A DNA stretch of 64,000 nucleotides from Pandoraea pnomenusa (GCF_000767615.3 NZ_CP009553.3:434001-498000), one strand, 5' to 3'. Shown: positions 1-10,767, counted from the first letter of the stretch. Numbers and translations are program-made. The notes: generated by a model not told the origin, from the sequence alone.

Positions 1-290
1 CGCGCAAGTTCGAGGATTACGGCGTGGAGTCGATCATCTACACGGATATCGGTCGCGACGGCATGCTGCAGGGCATCAACATCGAAGCGACCGTGCGTCT
101 CGCGCAGGCCGTGACGGTGCCGGTGATCGCCAGCGGCGGCCTGTCGAACCTGAACGACATCGACGCGCTGTGCAAGGTCCAGGACGAAGGCGTCGAAGGC
201 GTCATCTGCGGCCGTGCGATTTACTCGGGCGATCTGAATTTCTCCTCGGCGCAAAAGCGCGCCGACGAGCTTACCGAAGGAGCGGCATAA
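1..290 (+). CDS. hisA: HisA, phosphoribosyl isomerase (C-terminal part)
   Basis: This is the C-terminal third of HisA, the cytoplasmic enzyme that isomerises ProFAR to PRFAR in histidine synthesis. The window opens inside the gene; the frame begins at base 3 and ends with TAA. Visible are the phosphate-binding loop of the half-barrel (VIASGGL) and the conserved CGRAIYSG stretch near the end. hisF follows 38 bp downstream, hisI and hisE come next, so this is the distal end of a his operon. The identification rests on sequence style plus this gene order and is secure. Confidence 0.95.
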   Translation, partial: RKFEDYGVESIIYTDIGRDGMLQGINIEATVRLAQAVTVPVIASGGLSNLNDIDALCKVQDEGVEGVICGRAIYSGDLNFSSAQKRADELTEGAA

Positions 291-328
291 GCGAGCCCGC
301 GGCTGCGGCCGCCTCGCGTGCCAACATC

Positions 329-1102
329 ATGGCTCTCCCCAAACGCATCATCCCGTGCCTGGACGTGACAGCCGGCCGCGTGGTCAAGGGCGTCAATTTC
401 GTCGAACTCCGCGATGCGGGCGACCCCGTCGAAATCGCCCGTCGCTACGACGAGCAGGGCGCCGACGAACTCACGTTCCTCGACATCACGGCAACCTCCG
501 ACGGACGCGATCTCATCCTGCCGATCATCGAGGCGGTGGCCGCACAGGTCTTCATTCCGCTGACCGTGGGTGGTGGCGTGCGCGAGGTGGCCGACGTGCG
601 CCGCCTGCTCAACGCCGGCGCCGACAAGATCAGCATGAATTCGTCGGCCGTGGCCAACCCGCAACTGGTTGCCGACGCCGCCGACAAGTACGGCTCGCAG
701 TGCATCGTCGTGGCGATCGACGCCAAGCGTGTCTCGGCCGACGGCGAACCGCCGCGCTGGGAGGTCTTCACGCACGGCGGGCGCAAGGGCACCGGGTTGG
801 ATGCGGTGGCCTGGGCCAAGCGGGTCGAGGCGCTCGGCGCCGGTGAAATCCTGCTGACCAGCATGGATCGCGACGGCACGAAGAGCGGCTTCGACCTGGC
901 GCTCACGCGCGCGGTCTCCGACGCCGTCAACATCCCCGTGATCGCCTCGGGTGGCGTGGGGTCGCTGGCCGACCTGGCCAACGGCGTGACCGAAGGCCAT
1001 GCAGATGCCGTGCTCGCCGCCAGCATCTTCCACTACGGCGAGCACACCGTGGGCGAAGCCAAGCGCTTCATGGCCGACAAGGGCATCTCGGTGCGGCTCT
1101 GA
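329..1102 (+). CDS. hisF: HisF, imidazole glycerol phosphate synthase cyclase subunit
   Basis: 257 aa, the usual length for HisF. It closes the imidazole ring, using ammonia supplied by HisH, to give imidazole glycerol phosphate and AICAR. The N-terminus [13 protein letters not shown] carries the first catalytic aspartate (CLDV, Asp11); the second lies in the SMDRDGT segment. The two phosphate-binding loops appear as TVGGGV and VIASGGV, as expected for a barrel built by duplication and related to HisA. I chose the ATG at 329 because it gives the family N-terminus; the longer open frame upstream overlaps hisA. hisI starts 17 bp downstream. Confidence 0.97.
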   Translation: MALPKRIIPCLDVTAGRVVKGVNFVELRDAGDPVEIARRYDEQGADELTFLDITATSDGRDLILPIIEAVAAQVFIPLTVGGGVREVADVRRLLNAGADKISMNSSAVANPQLVADAADKYGSQCIVVAIDAKRVSADGEPPRWEVFTHGGRKGTGLDAVAWAKRVEALGAGEILLTSMDRDGTKSGFDLALTRAVSDAVNIPVIASGGVGSLADLANGVTEGHADAVLAASIFHYGEHTVGEAKRFMADKGISVRL

Positions 1103-1119
1103 ACGGGAATCGACGGATC

Positions 1120-1518
1120 ATGACGCAAGACTGGCTGGACAAGGTAAGTTGGGACGCGCAGGGTCTCGTGCCCGCGATCGCGCAGGAGGTCGGCAGCAAC
1201 GACGTGCTGATGTTCGCCTGGATGAACCGCGAGGCGCTCGCGCGCACGGTCGAGACCGGCGAGGCCGTCTACTACTCGCGCTCGCGCAAACGCCTGTGGC
1301 ACAAGGGCGAGGAGTCGGGGCACGTGCAGAAGGTGCACGAGATCCGTCTGGATTGCGACGAGGATGTCGTGCTGCTCAAGGTCGAGCAGATCGACGGCAT
1401 CGCCTGCCATACCGGCCGCCATTCCTGCTTCTTCCAGAAGTTCGAGGGCGGCGTCGACGACGGCCGCTGGGCCACGGTCGAGCCGGTGCTCAAAGACCCG
1501 CACAAGATCTACAAGTGA
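1120..1518 (+). CDS. hisI: HisI, phosphoribosyl-AMP cyclohydrolase
   Basis: 132 aa. It hydrolyses the purine ring of phosphoribosyl-AMP, the third step of histidine synthesis. The protein has the family core: [23 protein letters not shown], and the metal-binding cysteines in DCDED and [11 protein letters not shown]. Enterobacteria fuse this domain to HisE, but here the two are separate genes, as in many betaproteobacteria. It sits 17 bp after hisF and 5 bp before hisE, so the four his genes are very likely co-transcribed. Confidence 0.96.
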   Translation: MTQDWLDKVSWDAQGLVPAIAQEVGSNDVLMFAWMNREALARTVETGEAVYYSRSRKRLWHKGEESGHVQKVHEIRLDCDEDVVLLKVEQIDGIACHTGRHSCFFQKFEGGVDDGRWATVEPVLKDPHKIYK

Positions 1519-1523
1519 CTGCC

Positions 1524-1880
1524 ATGAACGATACGCTCGAGCGTGTTGCCGAAGTCATCGCCTCGCGTAAAGGGGGCGATCCCGACAAATCGTACGTTGC
1601 CCGCCTGTTCCACAAGGGCGACGACGCCATCTGCAAGAAGATCGGCGAGGAAGCGACCGAAGTCGTGCTCGCGGCCAAGGACATCCGTATTGGCGGCGCC
1701 GACAACCTGCGTCAGAAGCTCGTCAACGAGACGGCCGACCTGTGGTTCCATTGCATGGTGCTGCTGGCCCATCACGATCTGAGCCCGCAGGAAGTGCTCG
1801 CCGAACTGGCGCGCCGCGAAGGTCTGTCGGGTCTCGTCGAGAAGGCGCAGCGCGGCACGCGCGGCGAACACGCCGACTGA
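1524..1880 (+). CDS. hisE: HisE, phosphoribosyl-ATP pyrophosphatase
   Basis: 118 aa. It removes pyrophosphate from phosphoribosyl-ATP, the second step of histidine synthesis, and belongs to the MazG-like all-alpha NTP pyrophosphatases. The metal-binding EEATE motif is visible in [14 protein letters not shown], followed by NETADLWFH. The ATG at 1524 gives the family N-terminus ([12 protein letters not shown]). The start is only 5 bp after hisI, so translation is probably coupled to it. Confidence 0.95.
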   Translation: MNDTLERVAEVIASRKGGDPDKSYVARLFHKGDDAICKKIGEEATEVVLAAKDIRIGGADNLRQKLVNETADLWFHCMVLLAHHDLSPQEVLAELARREGLSGLVEKAQRGTRGEHAD

Positions 1881-1959
1881 TCGACGCCCGGCCGCCGCAC
1901 CGGTCTGTCACGGGCCGGCAAGGGAACGCGCCGCAAAGGCTCACGCGAGGAGACGCCTC

Positions 1960-2391
1960 ATGAACGATTCGCAATACCCGGGTTCGACCGGCTCGCCCGG
2001 CAGCACGGACCATCCTTACGTGGTGAATACCGCGCCGATCCAGAGCGCCCCGAGCGCCGAGCAGGAACGCGCGCTGCGCAAGCTCACGCACGTGCTCTAC
2101 GCGCTCTACGCGCTGTTCTGGCTTACCGGCGGCGTGACCGCCATCGTGGCGATCATCATCAATTACATCAAGCGAGACGACGCGGCCGGCACGCTCTACG
2201 CGTCGCACTTCACCTGGCAGATCCGCACCTTCTGGTGGTCGGTGGTGTGGGGTGTGCTCGGCGTGGCGCTGGCCGTGGTGATGGTCGGTTTCGCGATTCT
2301 CTGGGTGCTTGGCATCTGGACGCTGTACCGAATCGTCAAGGGCTGGCTCTATCTGAACGACAACAAGCCGATGTACGCCGCGCGACCCTGA
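1960..2391 (+). CDS. Small inner-membrane protein, DUF4870-like
   Basis: 143 aa. A polar, Ser/Gly/Pro-rich N-terminus of about 45 residues is followed by two or three hydrophobic segments (around residues 50-70 and 90-125), with KRDDAAGTLYASHFTWQIRTFWW between them. That connecting sequence resembles small integral membrane proteins of the DUF4870/TIGR type often found behind hisE in Burkholderiales. A Shine-Dalgarno-like GAGGAG lies just before the ATG. The function is unknown; its place between his and tat genes does not reveal it. Confidence 0.8.
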   Translation: MNDSQYPGSTGSPGSTDHPYVVNTAPIQSAPSAEQERALRKLTHVLYALYALFWLTGGVTAIVAIIINYIKRDDAAGTLYASHFTWQIRTFWWSVVWGVLGVALAVVMVGFAILWVLGIWTLYRIVKGWLYLNDNKPMYAARP

Positions 2392-2444
2392 GTGTCGGCG
2401 GCCACGCTTCGATCCATTCGAGAATGCGAGAGGAAGACACACGC

Positions 2445-2819
2445 ATGACGCACGATAACTGTATCTTCTGCAAAATCGTTGCCGGGCAGATCCCGAGCAC
2501 GCAGGTGTACACCGACGACGACGTCGTGGTGTTCAAGGACATCAACCCGGCGGCCGACCTGCACCTGCTGATGGTGCCGCGCAAGCACATCGCCACGCTG
2601 CAGGACTGTCAGCCCGAAGACCAGGCGCTGGTGGGCAAGATGATGCTGCTTGCACCGAAACTGGCGGCGGAGCACGGCTACCGCTTCGATGGCGATGCGT
2701 CGAACGTCGACAGCAATGGGTTTCGCGTGGTGACGAACGTCGGGCCGGGAGGCGGGCAGGAGGTTTATCATCTTCACATGCATATTCTGGCCGGGCCGAG
2801 GCCGTGGAAGCGCATGTGA
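2445..2819 (+). CDS. HIT family protein (HinT-like nucleotide hydrolase)
   Basis: 124 aa. Histidine-triad protein; members hydrolyse adenosine 5'-phosphoramidates and related nucleotides. The active-site triad HLHMHILAG is near the C-terminus, and the N-terminal CIFCKIVAGQIP is typical of the HinT branch. The ATG at 2445 follows a GAGAGGAAG ribosome site and gives the standard N-terminus; the frame is open further upstream but overlaps the previous gene. The same arrangement between hisE and tatA is common in Burkholderiales. Confidence 0.92.
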   Translation: MTHDNCIFCKIVAGQIPSTQVYTDDDVVVFKDINPAADLHLLMVPRKHIATLQDCQPEDQALVGKMMLLAPKLAAEHGYRFDGDASNVDSNGFRVVTNVGPGGGQEVYHLHMHILAGPRPWKRM

Positions 2820-3126
2820 GCGACGGGGGCCTGGACGGCTTCGGGCGGAAGCGGCCGATATGAACGGCAATTCGCCGCGCGATGCCACCCGTACGTGCAG
2901 GGATGCCGCATTGGGCAATGTTTCAACAAACATTTATTTCTACCCGGTGTCCGGCCCGGTTACGATGCAGGACGTGACGCGCGATGTGCCACAATGGGGC
3001 ACGTGGCTGCGGGCACGGGGGCAAACACAGGGCACCTGCCCGACGGCCGGGCGGCCGTCAGGCAACGCGGCTCGACAAGACCCCGTCGCGAGGCGGCAGG
3101 GGTAGGGAAACGCAAGGAGAGTGGTC
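2820..3126. other. Non-coding gap before tatA
   Basis: I see no convincing gene here. The stretch contains a short less GC-rich patch around 2915-2945 and a ribosome site (AAGGAGA) at the right edge that belongs to tatA. It probably holds the tat promoter, but I cannot point to clear -35 and -10 boxes. Confidence 0.4.
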
Positions 3127-3372
3127 ATGGGTTCGTTGAGTATTTGGCACTGGCTGATCGTGCTGGTGATCGTGATGATGGTGTTCGGTACCAAGAAGCT
3201 GCGTAACATCGGCAGCGATCTGGGCGGTGCGGTCAAGGGCTTCAAGGACGGCATGAAAGAGGGCGAAGGCAATGCCCCGGCCAAGGAAGACCCGGCGGCT
3301 GCCAAGGAACTGCGCGATTCGACCACCATCGACGTGCAGGCCAAGGACGCGAGCAATCACAAGCAAGGCTAA
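3127..3372 (+). CDS. tatA: TatA, twin-arginine translocase pore subunit
   Basis: 81 aa. TatA oligomerises in the inner membrane to form the passage for folded proteins with twin-arginine signal peptides. A short N-terminal membrane helix ([17 protein letters not shown]) leads into the amphipathic helix [19 protein letters not shown], which carries the conserved FGTKKL hinge, and then a charged disordered tail. The ATG at 3127 has an AAGGAGA ribosome site at good spacing; the GTG two codons upstream is less likely. tatB and tatC follow. One likely client in this window is the Rieske protein at 7945. Confidence 0.96.
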   Translation: MGSLSIWHWLIVLVIVMMVFGTKKLRNIGSDLGGAVKGFKDGMKEGEGNAPAKEDPAAAKELRDSTTIDVQAKDASNHKQG

Positions 3373-3384
3373 GCCGGCGTCGAC

Positions 3385-3927
3385 ATGATCGATCTCGGCC
3401 TTTCCAAACTGATGCTGATCGGCGTGGTTGCGCTGGTCGTGATCGGTCCGGAGCGCTTGCCGAAGGTGGCCCGCACCGCGGGCGCCCTTTTTGGCCGCGC
3501 GCAGCGCTATATCAACGATGTGAAGGCGGAGGTGAGCCGCGAGATGGAGCTCGATGAGCTGCGCAACATGCGCACGCAATTCGAAGACGCGGCCCGCAGC
3601 GCTCAGAACACGATTCAGAAGCAGTTGCATGAGCAGGAGGCGTCGCTCAACGACGCCTGGGCAAGTGCTACCGGGACTTCGACGGGCGAGACGGCCGGCG
3701 GCACTACGGACGCGGCGACCGGGTACTCGGACAGCTATCTCGGTGAGCCGGTGGTGACGTCGGGTGTGCGCGGGTCGACAAAGCGTCGCAACTGGCGCGT
3801 GCGCCGGGCTGCCACGCCGATGTGGTTCAAGCAGGCCAGCGCCACGCGTACGCGGGTTCAGTCGGGGGCGGCGCGCGTGGCGCGTCATACACCGGCCAAA
3901 CTGCGCCGACCCGTCAAGTTCTTCTGA
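3385..3927 (+). CDS. tatB: TatB, twin-arginine translocase receptor subunit
   Basis: 180 aa. TatB partners TatC in the substrate-binding receptor complex. It has the TatB signature: short N-terminal helix (LGLSKLMLIGVVALVVIGPERLPKVART) with the conserved GPERLP hinge, then a long amphipathic and coiled segment, and a variable basic tail. It starts 12 bp after tatA and belongs to the same operon. The basic C-terminus is longer than the minimal functional part, which is common in this family. Confidence 0.95.
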   Translation: MIDLGLSKLMLIGVVALVVIGPERLPKVARTAGALFGRAQRYINDVKAEVSREMELDELRNMRTQFEDAARSAQNTIQKQLHEQEASLNDAWASATGTSTGETAGGTTDAATGYSDSYLGEPVVTSGVRGSTKRRNWRVRRAATPMWFKQASATRTRVQSGAARVARHTPAKLRRPVKFF

Positions 3928-3992
3928 GGCGCGGGCGCCACGAACTTCCTGTCATCTGGCACTGTGCCGGCTTCATTCCTGGATAAGTCGAC

Positions 3993-4784
3993 GTGAGCGA
4001 CGACAAGCAAATCCCCGAAGGGGGTACCGAAGAGACCTTCATCTCGCATCTGATCGAGCTGCGCAATCGCATCATTCGCGCGGGCGTTGCCGTGATCGTG
4101 GTGTTCCTGTCCCTGGTCTACTGGGCGCCGGACATCTTCCGCCTGTTCGCCCGTCCGTTGATGCAATCGCTGCCGGCCGGCGGCAAGATGATCGTGACCG
4201 ACATCACCGGCTCCTTCTTCGTGCCGATGAAGGTCACGATGATGGTCGCATTCGTCATCGCGCTGCCCGTGGTGCTGTACCAGATCTGGGCCTTCGTGGC
4301 GCCGGGGCTGTACCAGCACGAGAAGAAGCTGGTGATGCCGCTGGTGGTGAGCAGTTACCTGCTCTTCCTGCTCGGCATGGCGTTCGCCTACTTCCTGGTG
4401 TTCCCGACCGTGTTCCATTTCATGGCGCACTACAACGCGCCGCTGGGCGCGGAGATGAACACCGATATCGACAATTACCTGAGTTTTGTGCTCACGATGT
4501 TCCTGTGCTTCGGGGTAACGTTCGAAGTGCCGGTCGTGGTGGTGGTGCTCGCGCGCATGGGCGTGGTGAGTATCGACAAGCTCAAGCAGATTCGTCCGTA
4601 TGTGGTGGTGGGCGCGTTTGTGCTGGCGGCCGTGGTGACGCCGCCGGATATCCTCTCTCAACTGATGCTGGCCGTGCCGCTTTGCATTCTTTACGAGCTC
4701 GGTTTAGTGGCGGCGCGCCTGTTCGTCAAACAAGGCCAGCAGACCGAAGAGAGCAGCGAGGGCAACGGGCAGGCAACGCCATAA
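3993..4784 (+). CDS. tatC: TatC, twin-arginine translocase core subunit
   Basis: 263 aa with six hydrophobic segments, the normal TatC fold. TatC binds the RR signal peptide. Family landmarks are FISHLIELRNRIIRA at the N-terminus, the VALPVVLYQIWAFVAPGL region, and EVPVVVVVLARMGVVS. The start codon is GTG at 3993. It is the last tat gene and is followed by a strong terminator at 4852. Confidence 0.96.
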   Translation: MSDDKQIPEGGTEETFISHLIELRNRIIRAGVAVIVVFLSLVYWAPDIFRLFARPLMQSLPAGGKMIVTDITGSFFVPMKVTMMVAFVIALPVVLYQIWAFVAPGLYQHEKKLVMPLVVSSYLLFLLGMAFAYFLVFPTVFHFMAHYNAPLGAEMNTDIDNYLSFVLTMFLCFGVTFEVPVVVVVLARMGVVSIDKLKQIRPYVVVGAFVLAAVVTPPDILSQLMLAVPLCILYELGLVAARLFVKQGQQTEESSEGNGQATP

Positions 4785-4851
4785 GCGAGGCGTTGAACGG
4801 TCGAGACGCCGGGGCGAGGCAAGTTTTGTCACCGGGCGCGTCGGACGCAAG

Positions 4852-4881
4852 AAAAGCACGGGTTTCGTCCCGTGCTTTTTT
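4852..4881 (+). terminator. Rho-independent terminator after tatC
   Basis: An 11-bp stem (AAAAGCACGGG paired with CCCGTGCTTTT) around a six-base loop is followed by a T run. It lies 67 bp after the tatC stop and before the end of the convergent protease gene, so it probably ends the his-tat transcription unit. Confidence 0.85.
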
Positions 4882-5054
4882 ATTGCCCGTCGGTGGCCCG
4901 GCGCATGCGGCCGGGCAATCCGCCGGCACGCAGCGCTGACGGCATTGTCGAGGCATGTGCACGCGGTGGGGGCGTCGGCTGGTGCGCAAACGAAAACGGC
5001 CGCGCCGAAGCGCAGCCGTTTGTCCAGTCTTGCGGTCGACGCCGCGGCGCAACC

Positions 5055-6272
<1,218 letters not shown>

Positions 6273-6290
6273 GAAAGAGCGAGACCTTAT

Positions 6291-7040
6291 ATGAATCGTG
6301 TTGAACTCGAATTGTATCTGAACGATACCCTGCAAATCGCGCAATTTCGCGATTACTGCCCGAACGGCCTACAGGTCGAGGGGCGCAGCGATATTCGCAG
6401 AATCGCCAGCGGCGTGACCGCCAGCCTGGCGTTCCTCGAGGCGGCCCGGGATTGGGGGGCGGATGCCGTTCTTGTCCATCACGGCTATTTCTGGAAGAAC
6501 GAAGATGCCCGCATTACCGGGATGAAGCGCAGGCGTCTCGGGGTGTTGATCGGCAACGACATCAATCTGTTTGCCTTTCATCTGCCCCTCGACGCGCACC
6601 CGGAGCTCGGCAATAACGCCCAGCTCGGCAAGTTGCTCGGTTTCGCCGACGATGGCGGCCGTTTCGGCCCGGATCAGCTCGGATGGCTTGGCGCGCCGTC
6701 GCAACCGACCACGCTTGCGGCACTGGCCGCCCACGTCGAGGCGAAACTGGGGCGCGTACCGCTGATGCTCGGAGCGCCGAACCGCGAAGTGCGCCGTGTG
6801 GCGTGGTGCACCGGCGGGGCGCAAGGCTTTTTCGAGGCGGCCATCGCGGCCGGCGCCGACGTCTACATCAGCGGCGAGGTGTCCGAGCCGACCCAGCATC
6901 TCGCGCTCGAGAGCGGGGTGGGGTACCTCGCGGCGGGCCATCACGCCACCGAACGCGGCGGCGCGAGGGCGCTGGGCGAGCATCTCGCCAGCCGGTTCGG
7001 GCTCGAGCACAGGTTCTTCGACATGCCGAACCCGGCCTGA
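6291..7040 (+). CDS. Nif3-like dinuclear metal centre protein (YbgI family)
   Basis: 249 aa, typical of the NIF3/YbgI family, toroidal hexamers with a two-metal site whose physiological substrate is still unclear. Metal ligands are visible in [12 protein letters not shown] and in the C-terminal [22 protein letters not shown] near the N-terminus is another family hallmark. It is transcribed away from the protease gene, a pairing that is common in betaproteobacteria. Confidence 0.92.
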   Translation: MNRVELELYLNDTLQIAQFRDYCPNGLQVEGRSDIRRIASGVTASLAFLEAARDWGADAVLVHHGYFWKNEDARITGMKRRRLGVLIGNDINLFAFHLPLDAHPELGNNAQLGKLLGFADDGGRFGPDQLGWLGAPSQPTTLAALAAHVEAKLGRVPLMLGAPNREVRRVAWCTGGAQGFFEAAIAAGADVYISGEVSEPTQHLALESGVGYLAAGHHATERGGARALGEHLASRFGLEHRFFDMPNPA

Positions 7041-7083
7041 GCGGCGCCCGGCCGGCCCGACGACGTCCGGCGCGGTGCGCGCC

Positions 7084-7530
7084 TTAGCCGTTCTGCTTCT
7101 TGAGGCTGTCGCGGATTTCGCGCAGCAGGACGATGTCTTCCGGCGTGGGCGCCGGTGCGGCCGGGGCTTCCGGAGCGGGGCGCTTGAGTCGGTTGATTTG
7201 CTTGACCATCAGGAAAATGATGAAAGCGAGAATCAGGAAGTTGAGGGCGACGGTAATGAAATTACCGTATCCGAACACGGCCACGCCGGCCTTGGTGAGG
7301 TCGGCATAGGACGTTGGGTTGCCCTTGAAGTCGGGGGGAATCGCGCCGAGCAGAATGAACTTGCTCGAGAAGTCCAGGCCACCGAAGATGGCGCCGACCA
7401 ACGGCATGATGAGGTCCTTGACGACCGAATCGACGATCTTGCCGAAGGCGCCGCCGATGATCACACCGACGGCCAGATCGATCACGTTGCCCTTGACGGC
7501 AAATTCCTTGAATTCCGACATGAAGCTCAT
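7084..7530 (-). CDS. mscL: MscL, large-conductance mechanosensitive channel
   Basis: 148 aa. MscL opens on membrane tension and releases solutes during hypo-osmotic shock. The N-terminal amphipathic helix and first membrane helix ([19 protein letters not shown], then [16 protein letters not shown]) and the second helix ([17 protein letters not shown]) are clear, with a cytoplasmic helical tail ending [11 protein letters not shown]. The start at 7530 follows GGAGG; upstream in-frame codons lack a ribosome site. It converges with the Nif3-like gene. Confidence 0.95.
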   Translation of the reverse strand: MSFMSEFKEFAVKGNVIDLAVGVIIGGAFGKIVDSVVKDLIMPLVGAIFGGLDFSSKFILLGAIPPDFKGNPTSYADLTKAGVAVFGYGNFITVALNFLILAFIIFLMVKQINRLKRPAPEAPAAPAPTPEDIVLLREIRDSLKKQNG

Positions 7531-7944
7531 GCCATTCCTCCGCTGTTGTGATGAGTGGCCGGTGGATGTCGTTTCGCCGGCACTCACGAATTGGCATTGA
7601 TTGACCGGTGAAGTCCCGCGGGCTGTCAGGCGGCGGCCGGTTCGCGTCGGTCATTGTCACGCGATTGCCTCAGGCCCGCAGGCCCGATGTTATCAGGGCG
7701 CGACAATGAAAATGTTACTAATTGCGTGCGCACATCGGCGAAAGCGGCGATCATAGCGGTTCTCGTGCAGCATCCCAGAAGCGAAACCCCGGGTGTGCAT
7801 CAGCCGCCCGCAGGGTACGTTAATCCTTTGAAAATACGCGAAAACCACTAGGAGACTGGGGCGTTTTGCCGTTGTTTCAGGCATTTACGCTCGCGTATGA
7901 TTTAAGGTTGACGGAAATACCAAATCAACCGTGTGGGGCTTGTG
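7531..7944. other. Divergent regulatory gap between mscL and petA
   Basis: 414 bp without a believable gene. It is visibly less GC-rich towards petA. The only elements I can point to are the petA promoter candidate (TTGTTT, 18 bp, TATGAT) and the mscL ribosome site at the left edge. Confidence 0.6.
7872..7901 (+). promoter_or_regulatory. Candidate petABC promoter
   Basis: TTGTTT at 7872-7877 and TATGAT at 7896-7901 are spaced 18 bp and lie 43 bp before the petA start. The -10 box is close to the sigma-70 consensus; the -35 is weaker. Confidence 0.5.
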
Positions 7945-8559
7945 ATGAGTGACAATCAAGAAAAGGCCGTCGACAGTAGCCGCCGGAATCTGCTGATTGC
8001 AACGTCCGTAGCTGGAGGCGTGGGCGGCGTTGCAACGTTAGTTCCTTTCGTCAGTTCCCTTCAACCCTCGGAGCGCGCCAAGGCTGGCGGAGCGCCCGTC
8101 GAGGCCGATATCAGCGGCCTCCAGCCAGGCCAGATGATGACGGTGTCCTGGCGTGGTCTGCCGGTGTGGATTGTCAATCGCACCCCGGAGCAAATGGCTT
8201 CGCTGTCCAAAGTGACTGCGGAACTGGCCGATCCGGACTCCAAGCAAACGTTTTCCTTCCCGATGCCCGATTACTGCAAGAATGCGTTCCGGGCGCGCGA
8301 ATCGCGCAAGGAAATGCTCGTCGTGGTCGGCGTTTGCACCCATCTCGGTTGCATCCCTTCCGGGCCGTTCGGGCCCGACACCAATGCTGCGCTGGGCCAT
8401 GACCCCGGTTTCCTTTGTCCGTGCCACGGCTCGACCTACGACATGTCGGGTCGCGTGTTCAAGAACAAGCCGGCGCCAAAGAATCTCGACGTTCCTCGTT
8501 TCATGTTCGTGAACGACACCAAGATCGTGATCGGTAAAGACGAAAAAGGAGAAGCGTAA
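7945..8559 (+). CDS. petA: Rieske iron-sulfur subunit of the cytochrome bc1 complex
   Basis: 204 aa. It passes electrons from ubiquinol to cytochrome c1. The cluster ligands are in CTHLGC and CPCHGS, and the two cysteines also form the family disulfide. The N-terminus has a twin-arginine motif (SSRRNLLIATSVAGG) and one membrane helix, so export should depend on the TatABC proteins encoded at 3127-4784. The ATG at 7945 gives the family N-terminus. petB follows after 2 bp and petC 31 bp later. Confidence 0.97.
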   Translation: MSDNQEKAVDSSRRNLLIATSVAGGVGGVATLVPFVSSLQPSERAKAGGAPVEADISGLQPGQMMTVSWRGLPVWIVNRTPEQMASLSKVTAELADPDSKQTFSFPMPDYCKNAFRARESRKEMLVVVGVCTHLGCIPSGPFGPDTNAALGHDPGFLCPCHGSTYDMSGRVFKNKPAPKNLDVPRFMFVNDTKIVIGKDEKGEA

Positions 8560-8561
8560 TC

Positions 8562-9947
8562 ATGGCCGCCGACAAACAGGTCGACACGACGGGCTTGCTG
8601 GGCTGGATCGATCGCCGGTTCCCGCTTACGCAGCTCTGGAGAGAGCACGCCTCCGAGTATTACGCACCCAAGAATTTCAATTTCTGGTACTTCTTCGGAT
8701 CGCTGGCCATGCTGGTGCTGGTGATCCAGATTCTCACCGGCATTTTCCTGGTGATGAACTACAAGCCCGACGCCAACCTCGCGTTCGCTTCGGTCGAGTA
8801 CATCATGCGCGAGGTGCCTTGGGGCTGGCTCATCCGTTACATGCACTCGACGGGCGCCTCGATGTTCTTCGTCGTGGTGTACCTGCACATGTTCCGGGGG
8901 TTGCTGTACGGTTCGTACCGCAAGCCGCGCGAGCTGGTGTGGGTGTTCGGCTGCCTGATCTTCCTGTGCCTGATGGCCGAGGCGTTCATGGGCTATCTGC
9001 TGCCGTGGGGGCAGATGTCGTACTGGGGCGCGCAGGTGATCGTGAACCTGTTCTCGGCGATCCCGTTCATCGGTCCGGATCTGTCGCTGTGGATTCGCGG
9101 CGACTACGTCGTGTCCGACGCCACGCTCAACCGCTTCTTCGCGTTCCATGTGATCGCGATTCCGTTGGTGCTCATCGGTTTGATCGTGGCGCACATCATT
9201 GCGCTGCACGAAGTCGGCTCGAACAATCCTGACGGTGTGGAGATCAAGGACAAGAAGGACGCCAATGGCCGGCCGCTCGACGGCATTCCGTTCCATCCGT
9301 ACTACACGGTCCACGACATCATGGGCGTGGGCGTGTTCCTGATGGTCTTCTCGGCGATCGTGTTCTTCGCGCCGACGATGGGCGGCTATTTCCTTGAAGC
9401 GAACAACTTCATTCCGTCCGATCCGCTCAAGACGCCGCCGCACATTGCGCCGGTGTGGTATTTCACGCCGTTTTATTCGATGCTGCGTGCCACCACGGAC
9501 GACTTCAAGTACGTGTTGATGGGGCTGGCGGTGCTGGTGACGGCGGTCTGGTGGATCAAGGGCAAGGCGGCGGCGACCACGAAGGTGGCGGCGTCCGGCG
9601 GCGTGGTGTTGCTGCTGCTGGCCATGTACCTGACCGAGGCCAAGTTCTGGGGGGTGGTGGTGATGGGGGGCGCGGTGGTCACGCTGTTCTTCCTGCCGTG
9701 GCTGGATCACAGTCCGGTCAAGTCGATTCGTTACCGTCCGGGATTCCACAAGGTGCTTTTGGGTATTCTCGTCGTTGTTTTTGCGGTGCTGGGGTATCTG
9801 GGGATCCAGGAGCCGACGCCCGTGAAGACCGCCATTTCGCAGGTTGGCGCGCTGTATTACTTCGGATTCTTCTGGCTGATGCCGCTGTGGAGCAAGCGCG
9901 GCACCTTCAAGCCGGTGCCGGAGCGCGTGACCTTCGCGGCGCATTGA
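8562..9947 (+). CDS. petB: Cytochrome b subunit of the bc1 complex
   Basis: 461 aa, eight predicted membrane segments. It carries the two b haems and both quinone sites of complex III. Haem ligand pairs are visible in WGWLIRYMHSTGASMFFVVVYLHM and in FFAFHVIAIPLVL plus VAHIIALHEVG. The PDW(Y)-type Qo motif region reads PVWYFTPFY, with the usual Pro-Xaa-Trp-Tyr in place. It is longer than the minimal protein because of extra helices at the C-terminus, as in other proteobacteria. Confidence 0.97.
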   Translation: MAADKQVDTTGLLGWIDRRFPLTQLWREHASEYYAPKNFNFWYFFGSLAMLVLVIQILTGIFLVMNYKPDANLAFASVEYIMREVPWGWLIRYMHSTGASMFFVVVYLHMFRGLLYGSYRKPRELVWVFGCLIFLCLMAEAFMGYLLPWGQMSYWGAQVIVNLFSAIPFIGPDLSLWIRGDYVVSDATLNRFFAFHVIAIPLVLIGLIVAHIIALHEVGSNNPDGVEIKDKKDANGRPLDGIPFHPYYTVHDIMGVGVFLMVFSAIVFFAPTMGGYFLEANNFIPSDPLKTPPHIAPVWYFTPFYSMLRATTDDFKYVLMGLAVLVTAVWWIKGKAAATTKVAASGGVVLLLLAMYLTEAKFWGVVVMGGAVVTLFFLPWLDHSPVKSIRYRPGFHKVLLGILVVVFAVLGYLGIQEPTPVKTAISQVGALYYFGFFWLMPLWSKRGTFKPVPERVTFAAH

Positions 9948-9978
9948 GCGCAAGCCAACGACGACTAGGGATATCAAG

Positions 9979-10698
9979 ATGAGAAAACTGATGCTTATCC
10001 TGGCGCTCCTGAGTGGTTTCGCCGCGCCGGCCATGGCAGAAGAGGGGGCGAAGCTCGACACGGCGCCGAACCGGATCGACGATCTGGCGTCGCTGCAGCG
10101 CGGGGCGAAGCTGTTCGTGAACTATTGCCTGAACTGCCATTCGGCGGCGTCGATGCGTTATTCGCGCCTGAAGGATCTGGGGCTGTCCGAGGCGGAGATC
10201 AAGAATAATTTGCTGTTCACGACGGACAAGATTGGCGAGACGATGACCGTGGCGATGCGCAAGGCGGATGCCAAGGCGTGGTTCGGCGTGGCCCCGCCGG
10301 ACTTGTCGGTTGAGGCGCGGGCACGCGGGACGGACTGGCTGTATACCTACTTGCGGACGTTTTACCGTGACGACACGCGTCCGACGGGGTGGAACAACCT
10401 GGCGTATCCGAATGTGGGCATGCCCAACCCGTTCTGGCAGATGCAGGGTCAGCGGAGTTTGAAGCATGTGGAGGGGGCGGAGCATGGTCCGGCGCAGTTC
10501 GTGCAGATCACGCAGGGGACGATGAAACCGGTGGAATTTGATTCTGCCATGGCGGATTTGGTATCTTATCTGGATTGGATGTCGGAACCGGCGCAGCGAA
10601 CGCGTCGGCAGTTGGGTGTCTGGGTTCTGTTGTTCCTGGGACTCTTTACGGTACTTGCCTGGCGCCTGAATGCGGCCTATTGGAAGGACGTGAAGTAA
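9979..10698 (+). CDS. petC: Cytochrome c1 subunit of the bc1 complex
   Basis: 239 aa. A cleavable signal peptide (MRKLMLILALLSGFAAPAMA) precedes the c-type haem site CLNCH near residue 50; the distal methionine ligand probably lies in the segment NPFWQM. A C-terminal membrane anchor (LGVWVLLFLGLFTVLAWRLN) ends in a positively charged tail. It completes the petABC operon and hands electrons to soluble or membrane cytochromes. Confidence 0.97.
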   Translation: MRKLMLILALLSGFAAPAMAEEGAKLDTAPNRIDDLASLQRGAKLFVNYCLNCHSAASMRYSRLKDLGLSEAEIKNNLLFTTDKIGETMTVAMRKADAKAWFGVAPPDLSVEARARGTDWLYTYLRTFYRDDTRPTGWNNLAYPNVGMPNPFWQMQGQRSLKHVEGAEHGPAQFVQITQGTMKPVEFDSAMADLVSYLDWMSEPAQRTRRQLGVWVLLFLGLFTVLAWRLNAAYWKDVK

Positions 10699-10713
10699 AA
10701 TAACGTCTGTACG

Positions 10714-10767
10714 ACGGGGCCAGGGTTTGGGAAGCGCCGATTTCCCGCCCCGGCCCCGTTGGTTTTT
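10714..10767 (+). terminator. Hairpin with T tract between petC and sspA
   Basis: ACGGGGCC at 10714-10721 can pair with GGCCCCGT at 10752-10759, with a further inner stem (GGGAA to TTCCC), and a TTTTT run follows. It lies 16 bp after the petC stop, so a terminator or attenuator before sspA is plausible. The long loop makes this less certain than the tatC terminator. Confidence 0.55.

Noticed and set aside
8436..10061. 541-residue open frame on the minus strand
   Set aside because: Shadow of petB and petC, which carry all family motifs; the frame is rich in His, Arg and Gln as expected for an antisense GC-rich frame.
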